A DNA stretch of 64,000 nucleotides from Halobacteriales archaeon QS_4_70_19 (GCA_003020985.1 PXRM01000026.1:95172-159171); one strand, 5' to 3'; counted from the first letter of the stretch, positions 34,258 through 43,231 are shown. Translations and numbers: made by a program. Notes: generated from the sequence alone by a model not told the origin.

Positions 34258-34596
34258 TCAGTCGTCCTCGTCGCGCTTGCGCTTGACCGGGATGACGACC
34301 GTCTGGACGATGTCGCCCTCCTCAATGTCGAGGGCCTCGCGCTCGGCATCGGGGATGGAGATGCGGCCGCCGGACTGCACCCGCGTCTTGAACGTCGCCA
34401 TCTGGCTCATCGCGCTCAGCTGCGGGGCGAGCCCCCCGGTGCCGCCCTCGGCGCCGGCACCGGCGCCGGCCATCCCGCCGCCGGTCAGTACCTGCTGGAG
34501 CATGCGCTGCTGCTGGCGCGTGGCGCCCTCGGCGGCCTCCTGCAGGTTCTTCAGTACGGTCGGGGTGAACAGCCCGTCGTTCTCGTCGTCTGCCAT
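34258..34596 (-). CDS. AbrB-domain PHA granule protein or regulator (PhaP/PhaR-like)
   Basis: A 112-residue protein. The first 60 residues are helical and Gln-rich (TPTVLKNLQEAAEGATRQQQRMLQQVLTGG) followed by a Gly/Ala linker, as in a granule-associated phasin segment. The C-terminus, TRVQSGGRISIPDAEREALDIEEGDIVQTVVIPVKRK, is an AbrB/SpoVT swapped-hairpin DNA-binding domain. In Haloferax, AbrB-type proteins encoded next to phaEC cover granules or repress the cluster. Which role applies here cannot be decided. The promoter side shows GTTTAACTGCC about 30 nt before the ATG. It is the first gene of the minus-strand PHA cluster. Confidence 0.75.
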   Translation of the reverse strand: MADDENDGLFTPTVLKNLQEAAEGATRQQQRMLQQVLTGGGMAGAGAGAEGGTGGLAPQLSAMSQMATFKTRVQSGGRISIPDAEREALDIEEGDIVQTVVIPVKRKRDEDD

Positions 34597-34700
34597 TATT
34601 GTCCCCGCTAACCACGGTAGGCAGTTAAACGTTGCGAGATTTTCCATTCAATGGTGCCTGATACCGTAGGATACCGGATTCCGAACCGAAAGCGGCAATC

Positions 34701-34708
34701 TTTTATCA
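34701..34708 (+). promoter_or_regulatory. Putative TATA box of the MaoC-type gene
   Basis: TTTTATCA is centred about 30 nt before the ATG at 34734, in the divergent intergenic region shared with the PHA cluster. Assigned by position. Confidence 0.4.
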
Positions 34709-34733
34709 GTTCCCGGACCTTACTAGCGAGCGA

Positions 34734-35369
34734 ATGAGTTCTGGCCCCCAGTATCCGTCCCTCTTCGATTACTGGTCGCGGACGTCCGCGGCGATGGTCG
34801 AGGGGATGATCGAAGCGAACCGCGCAGCAGTGAGTGCGTTCGGTGCGACGAACGGAACTGGCTCCGCCAGCGACGAGGACGACCCCGGGCGCGGCCGTCG
34901 CGCCGAGGAGCGCATCACCGCCGGCGAGGACCTCCCCGAGTGGGAGACCGACCGCCAGGGCAGCGGCGGGACGCTGGCGGTCGGCGACCGCGTCCGGTTC
35001 ACCCGGCGGCTCACCGAGGCGGACGTCGAGCGGTTCGCCGCCGCCTCCGGCGACACCAATCCCCTCCACCTCGACGGGGAGTGGGCCGAGGAGACCCGTT
35101 TCGAGGGGCCCATCGCCCACGGCACGCTCGTCGCCGGCACCATCAGCGCCGCGCTCGCACGGCTGCCCGGCGGCGTCGTCTACCTCTCTCAGGACCTGGA
35201 GTTCCGCGCGCCCGTCCGTACGGGCGACCGCGTCACGGCCGACGTCGAGGTCGTCGAGGACCTCGGCGAGGGCCGCTTCCGCCTGCGGACCACTGTCGGG
35301 TCCGAGGAGGTCACCGTCATCGACGGCGAGGCCGTCGTCCTCATCGAGGATGTCCCGGAGCACGAGTGA
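34734..35369 (+). CDS. MaoC-family (R)-specific enoyl-CoA hydratase, PHA-linked
   Basis: A 211-residue protein. The N-terminal about 75 residues (YPSLFDYWSRTSAAMVEGMIEANRAAVSAF) resemble the granule-associated helices of the PHA genes. The hotdog-fold domain follows with the hydratase-2 motif FAAASGDTNPLHLDGEWAEE and IAHGTLVAGTISAALARLPGG. The Asp/His pair of this motif hydrates trans-2-enoyl-CoA to (R)-3-hydroxyacyl-CoA, a second monomer route (PhaJ-like). It is divergent from the PHA cluster across a 137-nt promoter region. Haloarchaeal PHA loci often carry a maoC-like gene here. The extra N-terminal helix may dock it on granules (inference). Confidence 0.85.
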   Translation: MSSGPQYPSLFDYWSRTSAAMVEGMIEANRAAVSAFGATNGTGSASDEDDPGRGRRAEERITAGEDLPEWETDRQGSGGTLAVGDRVRFTRRLTEADVERFAAASGDTNPLHLDGEWAEETRFEGPIAHGTLVAGTISAALARLPGGVVYLSQDLEFRAPVRTGDRVTADVEVVEDLGEGRFRLRTTVGSEEVTVIDGEAVVLIEDVPEHE

Positions 35370-35393
35370 CGCGGTCGCCGACTCAGCCCCGTT

Positions 35394-36281
35394 CTACGCG
35401 TCTGCCAGGAACGACCGGACGCACTCGCTGAACCGTTCCGGCGCCTCCCGCGGCGTCCAGTGTCCACAGTCCCCGAACACCGCCAGCGCCGAGTCCGTCC
35501 GCTCGGCGGCCTCGACGGACCACGACGCCGGCAGCAGCGGGTCCTGCTCCCCGTGGACGAACAGCGCCTCCGGCTCCAGCGCGTCGAGTCGGGCGCTATA
35601 GTCGGTCCGCAGTCCGTCGGCCCGGAACTCGTCGCGCTGCCACGACGCCACCGTCCGCCCGACCGCCGCCGGCCCGATCGCCCGGTAGACGTCCCGCACG
35701 AGGTCGTCGGGCGGGGTCCCGCTGGTCATCGTCCGCAGGTGCTCGCGCACGGCCGTCCGGCTGCTGCTCACGCCCGCCCACCAGGCCCGGTGGGCGAACG
35801 GCGTCCGGAGCATCGTCGCCGCGGCCGGTCGCCACGGGGCGTCGGCGCCCAGCCCGTAGCTGTTGGCGAGGACGAGCCGCTCGACCGGGTGGTCGAGGGC
35901 GTATCCCAGGGCGACGGCGCCGCCCATCGAGACACCCACCAGCGACGGCCCGTCGAGGCCCCGGTCGTCGAGGAACGCCGCCAGCGCACGCCGGAAGAAC
36001 GCCGTCGTGTATGAGAGCCGGGGCTTCTCGCTCCCCCCGTGGCCGGGGAGGTCCGGCGCGTAGACCCGGCGGTCCGCGGCGAGGTCGGAAAGGAGGTACC
36101 GGAACGAGACGTCGGCTGCGTCCAGGCCGATCCCGTGCAGCAGGACCACGGGCGGGGCGTCCGCCGGGCCGGCGACCCGGTAGCGGATGTCCGTCTCGCG
36201 GGGGTTCCCCCGACCGTCGCCCGTCTCCACCGTCGTCTCCCGGACGGTACCCCGGGATTCCCTATCGGTCACTACGTCCAT
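35394..36281 (-). CDS. Alpha/beta hydrolase
   Basis: A 295-residue soluble hydrolase. The oxyanion-hole segment is VVLLHGIGLDAADVSF, the nucleophile elbow is VGVSMGGAVALGYAL, the acid lies in FVHGEQDPLLPASWS and the histidine in FGDCGHWTPREAPE. The layout is like carboxylesterase or haloperoxidase-type enzymes with a helical cap (APWRPAAATMLRTPFAHRAWWAG). Start MDVVTDRE at 36281; an upstream GTG/ATG at 36311 would run into the IS-like remnant. It is convergent with the MaoC-type gene. A PHA-depolymerase role is possible but not shown; it lacks a lipase-box variant specific for that. Confidence 0.88.
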   Translation of the reverse strand: MDVVTDRESRGTVRETTVETGDGRGNPRETDIRYRVAGPADAPPVVLLHGIGLDAADVSFRYLLSDLAADRRVYAPDLPGHGGSEKPRLSYTTAFFRRALAAFLDDRGLDGPSLVGVSMGGAVALGYALDHPVERLVLANSYGLGADAPWRPAAATMLRTPFAHRAWWAGVSSSRTAVREHLRTMTSGTPPDDLVRDVYRAIGPAAVGRTVASWQRDEFRADGLRTDYSARLDALEPEALFVHGEQDPLLPASWSVEAAERTDSALAVFGDCGHWTPREAPERFSECVRSFLADA

Positions 36282-36299
36282 CGAAGGGCGCGAGTCCTG

Positions 36300-36550
36300 A
36301 CATCCTCCCACGACTTCAGTCGTGGGGTTCCACGGTCACAGACCGTGCCCCGACTTCGGGAGGTTCCCCACTTGTCCGCGATGGGGTTGTGGGCCGTGCC
36401 AGTGCGGCCCCCGACCGAGATAGCGGGCTTCAGCTACCCCCGCAAAGGGTGCATATCCGTACCCCGGACTCGGCATCACGACCGACGTGCGCCTCGATAT
36501 TCAACGTTTCGCCGGCTGTCGGCTTCATCCCACGACGTTAGTCGCGGTCT
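36300..36550 (-). mobile_element. IS200/IS605-type (IS1341/PATE-like) remnant without a transposase
   Basis: The 406-nt gap 36282-36687 holds, at its left edge, CCCACGAC-ttca-GTCGTGGG (36307-36326) followed by CACGGTC-aca-GACCGTG (36331-36347) and CCCGA-ct-TCGGG. Read on the minus strand it ends GTCGTGGGAGGATGTCA, which is how many haloarchaeal tnpB-bearing IS1341-type elements end. A degenerate copy, CCCACGAC-gtta-GTCGCGG, lies at 36529-36547. About 200 nt between them show no TnpB-coding frame. It is therefore a solo right end or a non-autonomous palindrome-associated element. The stretch before the hairpin corresponds to the omega-RNA/reRNA region of active elements. To its right, 36550-36687 shows no gene. 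Confidence 0.65.
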
Positions 36551-36687
36551 TTCGCCTCACAACGCTGTAACGGCGTTTCGCCCGGTCGTCGACCGTGGCG
36601 GCGGTCCGACGGCCCCCGGATTTCTGATATATCTCCGAACTATACCGAAAACCTCGGGGATTTTACCCGGGAGACGAGGATGTAGCG

Positions 36688-37035
36688 TCATCTCCACGGG
36701 TTAGTCGTCAGCTCTCCCGCCACGTCGCTCCCGACCCGGAGCCGGCAGTCGCTGGTCGGCACCGCGATGCAGGTCAGGACGTAGCCCGCGTCGCGGTGGC
36801 GCGGCTTCAGGCCCCGCGGCTCGCGCCGGTGCTCGACGCTGCCCGCCAGCAGTTCGGCGGTACAGGTCGCGCAGGCGCCGGTCAGGCAACCGAAGGGGAG
36901 CGCCACGTCGGCCCGCTCCGCGGCCTCCAGGACGGACTCGTCGGCGCGGGCCCGGACGACGGCGGTCCCACCGCCGTCCGCGTGCTCCAGCGTCACGCGA
37001 TAGGGGGCGTCCGTGGCGGTCGGGTCGCCGGCCAC
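36688..37035 (-). CDS. 2Fe-2S plant-type ferredoxin
   Basis: A 115-residue ferredoxin. The cluster ligands are in LPFGCLTGACATCTAEL (CxxxxCxxC) and the distant cysteine in YVLTCIAVPTSDCRL. The beta-grasp start YRVTLEHADGG and VLEAAERADVALPFG fit the family. The start is a GTG at 37035, one base from the stop of the upstream SBP56-like gene, so translational coupling is likely. It should carry one electron at a time. The tight link to SBP56 suggests it accepts electrons in that enzyme's reaction or in sulfur-compound oxidation (inference). Confidence 0.9.
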   Translation of the reverse strand: MAGDPTATDAPYRVTLEHADGGGTAVVRARADESVLEAAERADVALPFGCLTGACATCTAELLAGSVEHRREPRGLKPRHRDAGYVLTCIAVPTSDCRLRVGSDVAGELTTNPWR

Positions 37036-37036
37036 C

Positions 37037-38458
37037 TCACTGCCAGACGTCGCTGGTGCAGTCGCCGTCCGGCCAGCGGATCTCGTGGGCCCGCGCCGGC
37101 CCCGCCGGCATCTCGCCGAAGTCGACGAGGAAGTCCTGGTCGAGCGTCATCGAGCCGCGGCGGGGGTCCACGTCGGCCTTCAGCATCACCGAGCCCTGCT
37201 CCCCCTCCTCGGGGTAGAACTGCTCGTCCCAGGAGGAGAACAGCGACGTGGTCCAGTAGAGCCGCTCGCCGTCGAGACTCAGCTGGAGCATCTGCGGCCC
37301 GGCGACCACCTCCCGCTCCCCGTCGATGGGGTGGTCGGGGCCGTAGATGCCGCCGGCCCAGATGCGGTCCGCGAGCCGCGGGTTCGCGGGGTCGCTGATG
37401 TCGTACATCCGCACGTCGCCGTGGAGCCAGTTCGAGAAGAACAGGTACCGGTCGTCCATCGACACCAGCAGGTCCGTCACCAGCCCCGGGACGGGCATGT
37501 CCCAGTCCTCGTGCTCGCGGGCCTCGATGTCGATGACCTTCTCCGCCTCGTAGCGGCCGGGGCCGTCGCCGGGCGTGGACTCGGCCTCGTGGAAGTGGAA
37601 CACGTTCGAGGAGAGCGCCGCCCCGACGAACCCGTGGGTCGACACGGGGGAGTGGAGGAACCGGACCTCCAGCGGGATCATCCCCTCCTCGCCGAGGTCG
37701 ATGGTCTGCTCGACCGTCTTCTCCTCCCAGTTCCAGACGTGGAGCTGGCGGCCGTACCTCCCGGCCTCCACGTCGTCCAGGTCGAAACCCGGGTAGTAGG
37801 TCTCCGGGGCGGCCCACTCCGTGGACACCATCACGTTCTGCCGTGGCTGGTACCAGAAGTCGTAGTTCATCTCGATCTCGCCGGGCGCCTCCCAGCGGCC
37901 GTCCACGGAGAAGTCGGTCTCGTCGAGTTCGAGGAAGCCGCCGGGGAGCGACCCGTCGGCGTCGCCGAGCATCGAGACGAGGATCTGCCCGTCCGGGATG
38001 CAGTGGACGGTGTGCGGGGCGCTCAGGTCCTCGTCGAACACCTCCTCTGGCTCGATGACGGTCTCCAGCTCCGGCTCGCGCCGGTCCGCCGCGTCGATGA
38101 CGTGGAGGCGCGAGGAGCGCTGGCCCGGTACCACGAGGTGGCGCCGCTCCAGCCCCCCGACGTGGCAGGAGGACGAGCAGGCGTTCCACCCGAAGTGGTG
38201 GAGTTCGTCGCCACGGTTCGGCATCTCGACCCGGTCGACCACCTCGGCGTACGTCGCCGAGTCGGGGTCGAGGTCGACCACCGCGAGGAAGTCCGGCGCG
38301 TCGACGTCCGTCCCGACGTACAGCCCCATCACGTACGCCAGCCCCTCGGGGTCCGATTCCTCGATGGCCGCCTGCGGCGTCGCGTAGCCGGGCCCCTCGT
38401 GGTCGTGCTCGTGGTCGTGGCCGTGTGCCGGGTCCGACCCGTGTTCCGTGTCGCTCAT
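37037..38458 (-). CDS. Selenium-binding protein 56 / methanethiol oxidase family
   Basis: A 473-residue beta-propeller protein of the SBP56 family. A His-rich N-terminus (EHGSDPAHGHDHEHDHEG) may bind metal. Family landmarks follow: GWNACSSSCHVGG, with the conserved cysteine cluster, then SAPHTVHCIPDG, NYDFWYQPRQNVMVSTEW, FHEAES, YWTTSLFSSWDEQFYP and the C-terminal HEIRWPDGDCTSDVWQ. Bacterial members oxidise methanethiol to formaldehyde, H2S and H2O2 and carry copper. Archaeal substrates are unproven. The start MSDTEHG is chosen over a GTG two codons upstream. It is followed immediately by a 2Fe-2S ferredoxin gene, an unusual partner for this family. Confidence 0.9.
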   Translation of the reverse strand: MSDTEHGSDPAHGHDHEHDHEGPGYATPQAAIEESDPEGLAYVMGLYVGTDVDAPDFLAVVDLDPDSATYAEVVDRVEMPNRGDELHHFGWNACSSSCHVGGLERRHLVVPGQRSSRLHVIDAADRREPELETVIEPEEVFDEDLSAPHTVHCIPDGQILVSMLGDADGSLPGGFLELDETDFSVDGRWEAPGEIEMNYDFWYQPRQNVMVSTEWAAPETYYPGFDLDDVEAGRYGRQLHVWNWEEKTVEQTIDLGEEGMIPLEVRFLHSPVSTHGFVGAALSSNVFHFHEAESTPGDGPGRYEAEKVIDIEAREHEDWDMPVPGLVTDLLVSMDDRYLFFSNWLHGDVRMYDISDPANPRLADRIWAGGIYGPDHPIDGEREVVAGPQMLQLSLDGERLYWTTSLFSSWDEQFYPEEGEQGSVMLKADVDPRRGSMTLDQDFLVDFGEMPAGPARAHEIRWPDGDCTSDVWQ

Positions 38459-38619
38459 GCGCACGCCGTTCGTAGACTCCCCGCCTCAGCGCGAGGGTAC
38501 CGGCCCCGACTGCCGGTGTATGTGACGAGATGTCGTGGCGCAGAACTGGCCGAGGGAGAACCGATGAGCGTGCTATACCGCCCGTTAGCACGACACAGAT
38601 GGAGGCAATCGTTGCCCGC

Positions 38620-39240
38620 TCATCGGTTCACGACGAGCAGCGCCACCCGCTCGCGGACCAGGGCGGGGAGGTCGGCGGTCGTGGCGGCGAGTTCGGCCTC
38701 GTCTACGTCGAAGAACTCGCGGACGCGCCCGTCGTCGTAGTCCCCGAGCGTCTCCGCCGGTTCGAGCAGGTCACGAACGGCGTCGGCGGCGGCCGTCTCG
38801 CCGGCGTCGGTGGCGGCTGCCGCCCCGTCGGTCTGCTCGTTCCCACGGTCGTCATCCCCCCTCGACGCCGCCTCGGGGGGCGCGTCCACCAGCACGACCG
38901 CCGGCGTCGCGTCCGGTCCGACACCGAGGCCGAGCGCCCGGTCGATCTGCCGTCGCCCGGCCGCGTACAGCAGGATCTCGACGGCGCGGTTCCGGGCGAT
39001 GCCCTCGCCGCGGGCGCGCTCGCGGTCGGCCAGTTCGACCGCCCGCTCGAGGTGCTGGCGGTCGACGACGAGCCCGGCATCGAACGCCTGCACGGTCACG
39101 CCGTGTGCCTCCCCCACCTCGCCCAGCCGGGTGACCAGCGCGTCCACGCCGTCGAAGGCGGGGACGCCGTCGGGTGCGGCCGGCGCGTCAGCGTCTGCCG
39201 CCCCGTCCGCGACGTGGACGACCCCCTCCACGAGCCGCAT
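38620..39240 (-). CDS. cgi121: KEOPS complex subunit Cgi121
   Basis: A 206-residue Cgi121-type protein. The conserved middle, VTVQAFDAGLVVDRQHLERAVELADRERARGEGIARNRAVEILLYAAGRRQIDRALGLGVG, shows the family's 'NRxxEILLYxxxxRQI' core. KEOPS (Kae1, Bud32, Cgi121, Pcc1) makes the t6A modification at tRNA position 37, and Cgi121 captures the tRNA 3' CCA tail. An alanine/aspartate-rich insert at about 115-150 is probably a loop. Its ATG overlaps the hel308 stop (TGATG), so it is the second gene of that operon, a pairing common in haloarchaea. Confidence 0.88.
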   Translation of the reverse strand: MRLVEGVVHVADGAADADAPAAPDGVPAFDGVDALVTRLGEVGEAHGVTVQAFDAGLVVDRQHLERAVELADRERARGEGIARNRAVEILLYAAGRRQIDRALGLGVGPDATPAVVLVDAPPEAASRGDDDRGNEQTDGAAAATDAGETAAADAVRDLLEPAETLGDYDDGRVREFFDVDEAELAATTADLPALVRERVALLVVNR

Positions 39241-41576
39241 CAGAACTCACCCAGGCTGGTCTGGTCCTCGTCGTCGTCCGGGACGGGGACGGCGTCCGGG
39301 TCGGGTTCGATGTCGGTCACGCCCGGGTCGGTGTGGCCGGCCGCCTCCAGGACGTTCTCGGCGGTCTTCTCCCGGCCCCGGAGCGCGCCGAGGACGACTG
39401 CCTTGTTGGCGTTCCGGAGGTCCTCGCGGGTCTCGATACCGGCCTCGTACAGTCGCCGGGCGCGCTTGCGCCCGACCCCCCGGACGCCGGCGAGGTCGAC
39501 CAGCTCCTCGCGGACGCCGTGCTGGACCCGGACCCGGGCCTCCCGGACGGCGGGCGCGATGCCCAGGTCGAGTTCGGCGGCGAGCTGCTCGGCCGCGCCC
39601 AGCAACCACTCCGCCGTGTCGACCTTCCCGCGGATGTCGCCCGGCCCGACGCCGTAGCGCTCGGTGATGCGGTCCTCTTCGACCTCGTCGGCCCAGTCCT
39701 CGAGCAGCTTGGCGGTCTTGAGCGCCGAGAGCCAGTCGTCGAACGCGTCGTCGAACTCGCTGGGCAGCCGCCCCAGGAACGCCGACTCGCGCTCGTAGGC
39801 GAGTTCCGTGTACTCCTCCTGCTCGCCCGAGCGGAGGTAGAGCTGGTACATGTCCGGCGTCCGCGAGACGAGGTGGTACAGGCCCAGCGCGGTCGGGCGG
39901 TCCTCGGCCGCCCGGAGGCCGTCGATGATCTCGGCGGCGCTCATCGGGTCCAGGTACAGCCGGGAGACGGTGTGGCCCATCCCCGTCGCCTCCAGCTGGT
40001 CACCCTCTTCGGCTCGCGGCTCCGCCGCTCGCCCGTCCGACTGCCCCTGTGGGGCAGTCTGCTCCACGAAACCGTTCGCCTCCAGATACGCCAGCATGTC
40101 GTCCATGACCTGTTCGAGGAACGCGTCCTCGTCGGTCTGGCTGGCGTAGAGGGTCTCCTGGAGGAACTCCAGCAGTCCCTCGCGCGAGTCGGCGAACCCG
40201 GAGGCGACGGTCGCGAGCAGATGGGTCCGCATCGCCGGCTCCGCCGCCAGCTTCGACTGCACGGGCTCGGGCTCGGCCCAGACGTACCGCTCGAACAGCT
40301 CGTCCAGCTCGTCGTGGCTCTTCGCCAGCAGCAGCGCCTCCCCGTACGGGTCCATCCCCGGCCGGCCCGCACGGCCCATCATCTGGTGCACCTCCAGCAC
40401 GGAGAGCGGCTGCATCCCGCCGGCCTCGCCGGAGTAGCGCCGCCAGTCCCGGACGATGACGCGCCGGGAGGGGGTGTTGACGCCCGCGGCGAGAGTCGGC
40501 GTCGCGGCGATGCATTTGACGAGACGGTCCCGAAAGGCGTCCTCGACGAGCGAGCGCTGGTCGCTGGAGAGGCCCGCGTGGTGGAAGGCGGCGCCCTTCT
40601 CGACGGCGGCGGCGAGGTCGTCGCTCGTCTCGGTGTCGCTCGCGTCCCGGATCTCGGCGGCGACCTCGCGCAGACGGGCGAGTTCGTCACCGCCGAGGTG
40701 GTCGTTCGTGACGTTCGCCAGGCGCTTGGCCGCTCCCTCGGCGTTCCGCCGGCTGTTGACGAACACGAGCGAGGAGCCGCGGCCGTCGTCCGCGCCGTCG
40801 TCCTCTGCAGCCCTGCCGTCCCCATCGTCAACGTCGTCGTCGGGCGTGAGCGTGTCCCGGACGATGGTCTCGGTCGCCTTCTCGGAGCCCCGGCCGGGGA
40901 GGTGCTCCTGGCTGCCGTCGTCGAAGTGAAGCGCCTCGCCGAAGTGGACGCCCTTCCGGAGTTCGATGGGCCGCCACTCCGAGTCCACGAGGGCGGCGTC
41001 CAGCCACTCGGCCAGCGCGTCGGCGTTGCCGATGGTCGCCGACAGCGCCACCACCTGTAGCCCGGGGTTGATGCGCCGGAGCTTCGCGAGCGTGACCTCC
41101 AGCGTGGGCCCGCGCTGGTCGTCGTCGACCAGGTGGACCTCGTCGGCGACCACGCAGTCCAGCCGGCGCAGCCAGGGGGCGTCGTTGCGCACGAGCGAGT
41201 CCACCTTCTCGGAGGTGGCAACGATGATGTCCTTCTCGCCGAGCCAGCGCTCCTCTGACTCGTAGTTGCCCGTGGAGACGCCGATCTCGACGCCGTAGCG
41301 CGAGAACTCCTCGAACTCGTCGCGCTTCTCGGAGGCCAGCGCCCGCAGCGGGACGATGTAGAGGGCCGTCCCGCCGCGCTGGACCGCCGACAGCATCGCC
41401 AGCTCCGCCACCAGCGTCTTGCCCGACGCCGTCGGCACGGACGCCACCAGCGAGTCCCCCTGCGTGACGCCTGTCTCGACGGCCTCGGCCTGGGGTGGAT
41501 ACAGCTCTTCGATCCCGTCCGCGCGGAGGTGCTCCGGGAGCCACTCGGGCACGCCCGCGACCTCGGAGACGTTCAT
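39240..41576 (-). CDS. hel308: ATP-dependent DNA helicase Hel308
   Basis: A 778-residue superfamily 2 helicase. Motifs in order: [12 protein letters not shown] (Q motif), [12 protein letters not shown] (Walker A), [10 protein letters not shown] (motif II, DEVH), LSATIGN (III), [13 protein letters not shown] (IV) and [10 protein letters not shown] (VI). A winged helix and a ratchet domain follow, with helix-hairpin-helix in [19 protein letters not shown] near the C-terminus. The last residues, DQTSLGEF, resemble a PCNA-interacting peptide. Hel308 unwinds lagging strands at stalled forks and aids recombinational repair. Insert-like acidic loops at 255-275 and 505-525 are haloarchaeal. Start [10 protein letters not shown] was chosen by family similarity. 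Confidence 0.96.
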   Translation of the reverse strand: MNVSEVAGVPEWLPEHLRADGIEELYPPQAEAVETGVTQGDSLVASVPTASGKTLVAELAMLSAVQRGGTALYIVPLRALASEKRDEFEEFSRYGVEIGVSTGNYESEERWLGEKDIIVATSEKVDSLVRNDAPWLRRLDCVVADEVHLVDDDQRGPTLEVTLAKLRRINPGLQVVALSATIGNADALAEWLDAALVDSEWRPIELRKGVHFGEALHFDDGSQEHLPGRGSEKATETIVRDTLTPDDDVDDGDGRAAEDDGADDGRGSSLVFVNSRRNAEGAAKRLANVTNDHLGGDELARLREVAAEIRDASDTETSDDLAAAVEKGAAFHHAGLSSDQRSLVEDAFRDRLVKCIAATPTLAAGVNTPSRRVIVRDWRRYSGEAGGMQPLSVLEVHQMMGRAGRPGMDPYGEALLLAKSHDELDELFERYVWAEPEPVQSKLAAEPAMRTHLLATVASGFADSREGLLEFLQETLYASQTDEDAFLEQVMDDMLAYLEANGFVEQTAPQGQSDGRAAEPRAEEGDQLEATGMGHTVSRLYLDPMSAAEIIDGLRAAEDRPTALGLYHLVSRTPDMYQLYLRSGEQEEYTELAYERESAFLGRLPSEFDDAFDDWLSALKTAKLLEDWADEVEEDRITERYGVGPGDIRGKVDTAEWLLGAAEQLAAELDLGIAPAVREARVRVQHGVREELVDLAGVRGVGRKRARRLYEAGIETREDLRNANKAVVLGALRGREKTAENVLEAAGHTDPGVTDIEPDPDAVPVPDDDEDQTSLGEF

Positions 41577-41784
41577 TGGAGGGAGGTGGGCCGTCACCCT
41601 GTTTAAATCCTCGTCAGCGCGGCGCGCGGACGCGACCGCTCACCCCGAACCGTGTTCGGGCGGCCCCCGAGATTCCCGGCCCGCCCGTCGACAGTCGCCT
41701 CTCCTCGTCCACGTGCCGGCGCAGCCACCGGCCCAACACGTTGGTGAAACACCCAACTCTCCACCCCGGCCACTCCCGCTCGGG

Positions 41785-43143
41785 ATGTCCGAACGACCGA
41801 GCACCGAGCGGACGCACGGACGCACAGTCGACGGGCGTGGCGGGGGGCTGACTCCCCGGCGCATCTATCGGACCGCGGCGTCCCTCGTGGCGGAGTTGCG
41901 CGACCGGAGCCGGGTCCTGTTCGCCGTGGCGCTCCTCGACCTCGCCCTGGCGGTCCTGTTCACCGCGCTGCTGGCGGTCGACGGGCGGACGCTCCTCGGA
42001 CGTAACGTCTGGACCAAGCCCTGGAAGTTCGCTGTCTCCATCGCCGTCTTCACCGCGACGCTGGCGTGGCTCCTCCCGTCGCTCTCGCTTCGGACCCGGA
42101 CCGAGCGCGCAGTGACTCGTGTGGTCGCGGGGGCGATGCTGGTCGAGATCACCCTCATTTCGGCGCAGGCGGCGCGCGGCGTCCCGTCACACTTCAACGC
42201 CGCGACGACGCTCGATACCGCCGTCTTCGCCGTCATGGGCGCGACCATCACGTTGAGTACGCTCGCCGTCGCGTACGCCCTCTGGCGGACGGTCCTGGAC
42301 CCGCCGCCGGTCGCGCTGGCGTACCGCTGGGGGCTCTGGCTCGGCCTGCTCGTGTTCGTCGCGGCGAGCTTCGAGGGCGGGCTCATGGCGGCACGCGGCT
42401 CTCACGCCGTCGACGTTCCCGCCGACGCTCCGGGACTGCCGCTGCTGAACTGGAGCCTGACCGGCGGTGACCTCCGCATCGCTCACTTCCTCGGCCTGCA
42501 CGCCCTGCAGGTACTCCCACTGACGGGCTATCTCGCGGCCCGCACTCGCCGGCTGTCATCCCGCGGGGCGCTGTCCGTCGTGGGCGCCGTCGGGGTACTG
42601 TACAGTGCGCTCGTGACCGCGGCGTTCGTCCTGGCGATGCGTGGTATCCCGCTGCTCTCGGCCCTCTCCGCCGTCCAATCACTCCCCGCGTCGGTCCTCC
42701 GCTCGTCGTTCCTCCCGTCGCTCTCGACGGTCTTCGGGGCGAGTTTCCTCCTCGTCGCGCCGTTCTGGGCGCTGATGATCCTCGCTCCGCGGCGGGACCT
42801 GACCGGCCGCGTTCTCGACTCCCGACTCGTCGCCGCCCCCGCGGCTGCGCTCTACGTGCTGCTCCTGCTCCCGCAGGTCGCGACCGTCGCGGGCGGGGTG
42901 CTCTCCCCATCGCTCTCCGGGATGACGACGCTCCTCGCCACCGACGCCGGCGCGACGCTCGCCTGGGTCCACTTCCTCGCGTTCGACCTCCTCGTCGGTC
43001 GCTGGATCCTCCTCGACGGCCGCCGCCGTGACCTGTCTCCGCTCGTCCTCTCGCCGGTGCTCCTCGCGACGCTCCTGTTCGGCCCGGCAGGGGTCGTGGG
43101 GTACTGGCTGGTCCGGACCGTCATCACCGAACGGGTGGGCTGA
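41785..43143 (+). CDS. Polytopic membrane protein with C-terminal ABA4-like domain
   Basis: A 452-residue membrane protein with about eleven hydrophobic segments. The first two thirds begin VLFAVALLDLALAVLFTALLA and contain NVWTKPWKFAVSIAVFTATLAW, LNWSLTGGDLRIAHFLGLHALQVLPL, a pattern seen in uncharacterised bacterial and archaeal membrane proteins. The last about 120 residues (TTLLATDAGATLAWVHFLAFDLLVGRWILLDG) match the ABA4-like/DUF4281 family, whose plant member acts in neoxanthin formation. Haloarchaea make carotenoids, so a lipid or carotenoid role is conceivable. The ATG at 41785 opens the conserved N-terminus; no enzyme motif is seen. Confidence 0.75.
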   Translation: MSERPSTERTHGRTVDGRGGGLTPRRIYRTAASLVAELRDRSRVLFAVALLDLALAVLFTALLAVDGRTLLGRNVWTKPWKFAVSIAVFTATLAWLLPSLSLRTRTERAVTRVVAGAMLVEITLISAQAARGVPSHFNAATTLDTAVFAVMGATITLSTLAVAYALWRTVLDPPPVALAYRWGLWLGLLVFVAASFEGGLMAARGSHAVDVPADAPGLPLLNWSLTGGDLRIAHFLGLHALQVLPLTGYLAARTRRLSSRGALSVVGAVGVLYSALVTAAFVLAMRGIPLLSALSAVQSLPASVLRSSFLPSLSTVFGASFLLVAPFWALMILAPRRDLTGRVLDSRLVAAPAAALYVLLLLPQVATVAGGVLSPSLSGMTTLLATDAGATLAWVHFLAFDLLVGRWILLDGRRRDLSPLVLSPVLLATLLFGPAGVVGYWLVRTVITERVG

Positions 43144-43220
43144 GTGTCGACCTGGGTCGCGGGCAGCGGATGACTCCCCGTCTACTCGGAGAGTTGACCG
43201 GGCTGCCGGAGGGCCCGACC

Positions 43221-43231
43221 AACCTTTTATG
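43221..43231 (+). promoter_or_regulatory. Putative TATA box of the HTH regulator gene
   Basis: AACCTTTTATG places a good TATA element over the first in-frame ATG (43229). Transcription would then begin some 25 nt later, beyond that ATG, which favours the GTG at 43295 as the true start of the next gene. Confidence 0.45.
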
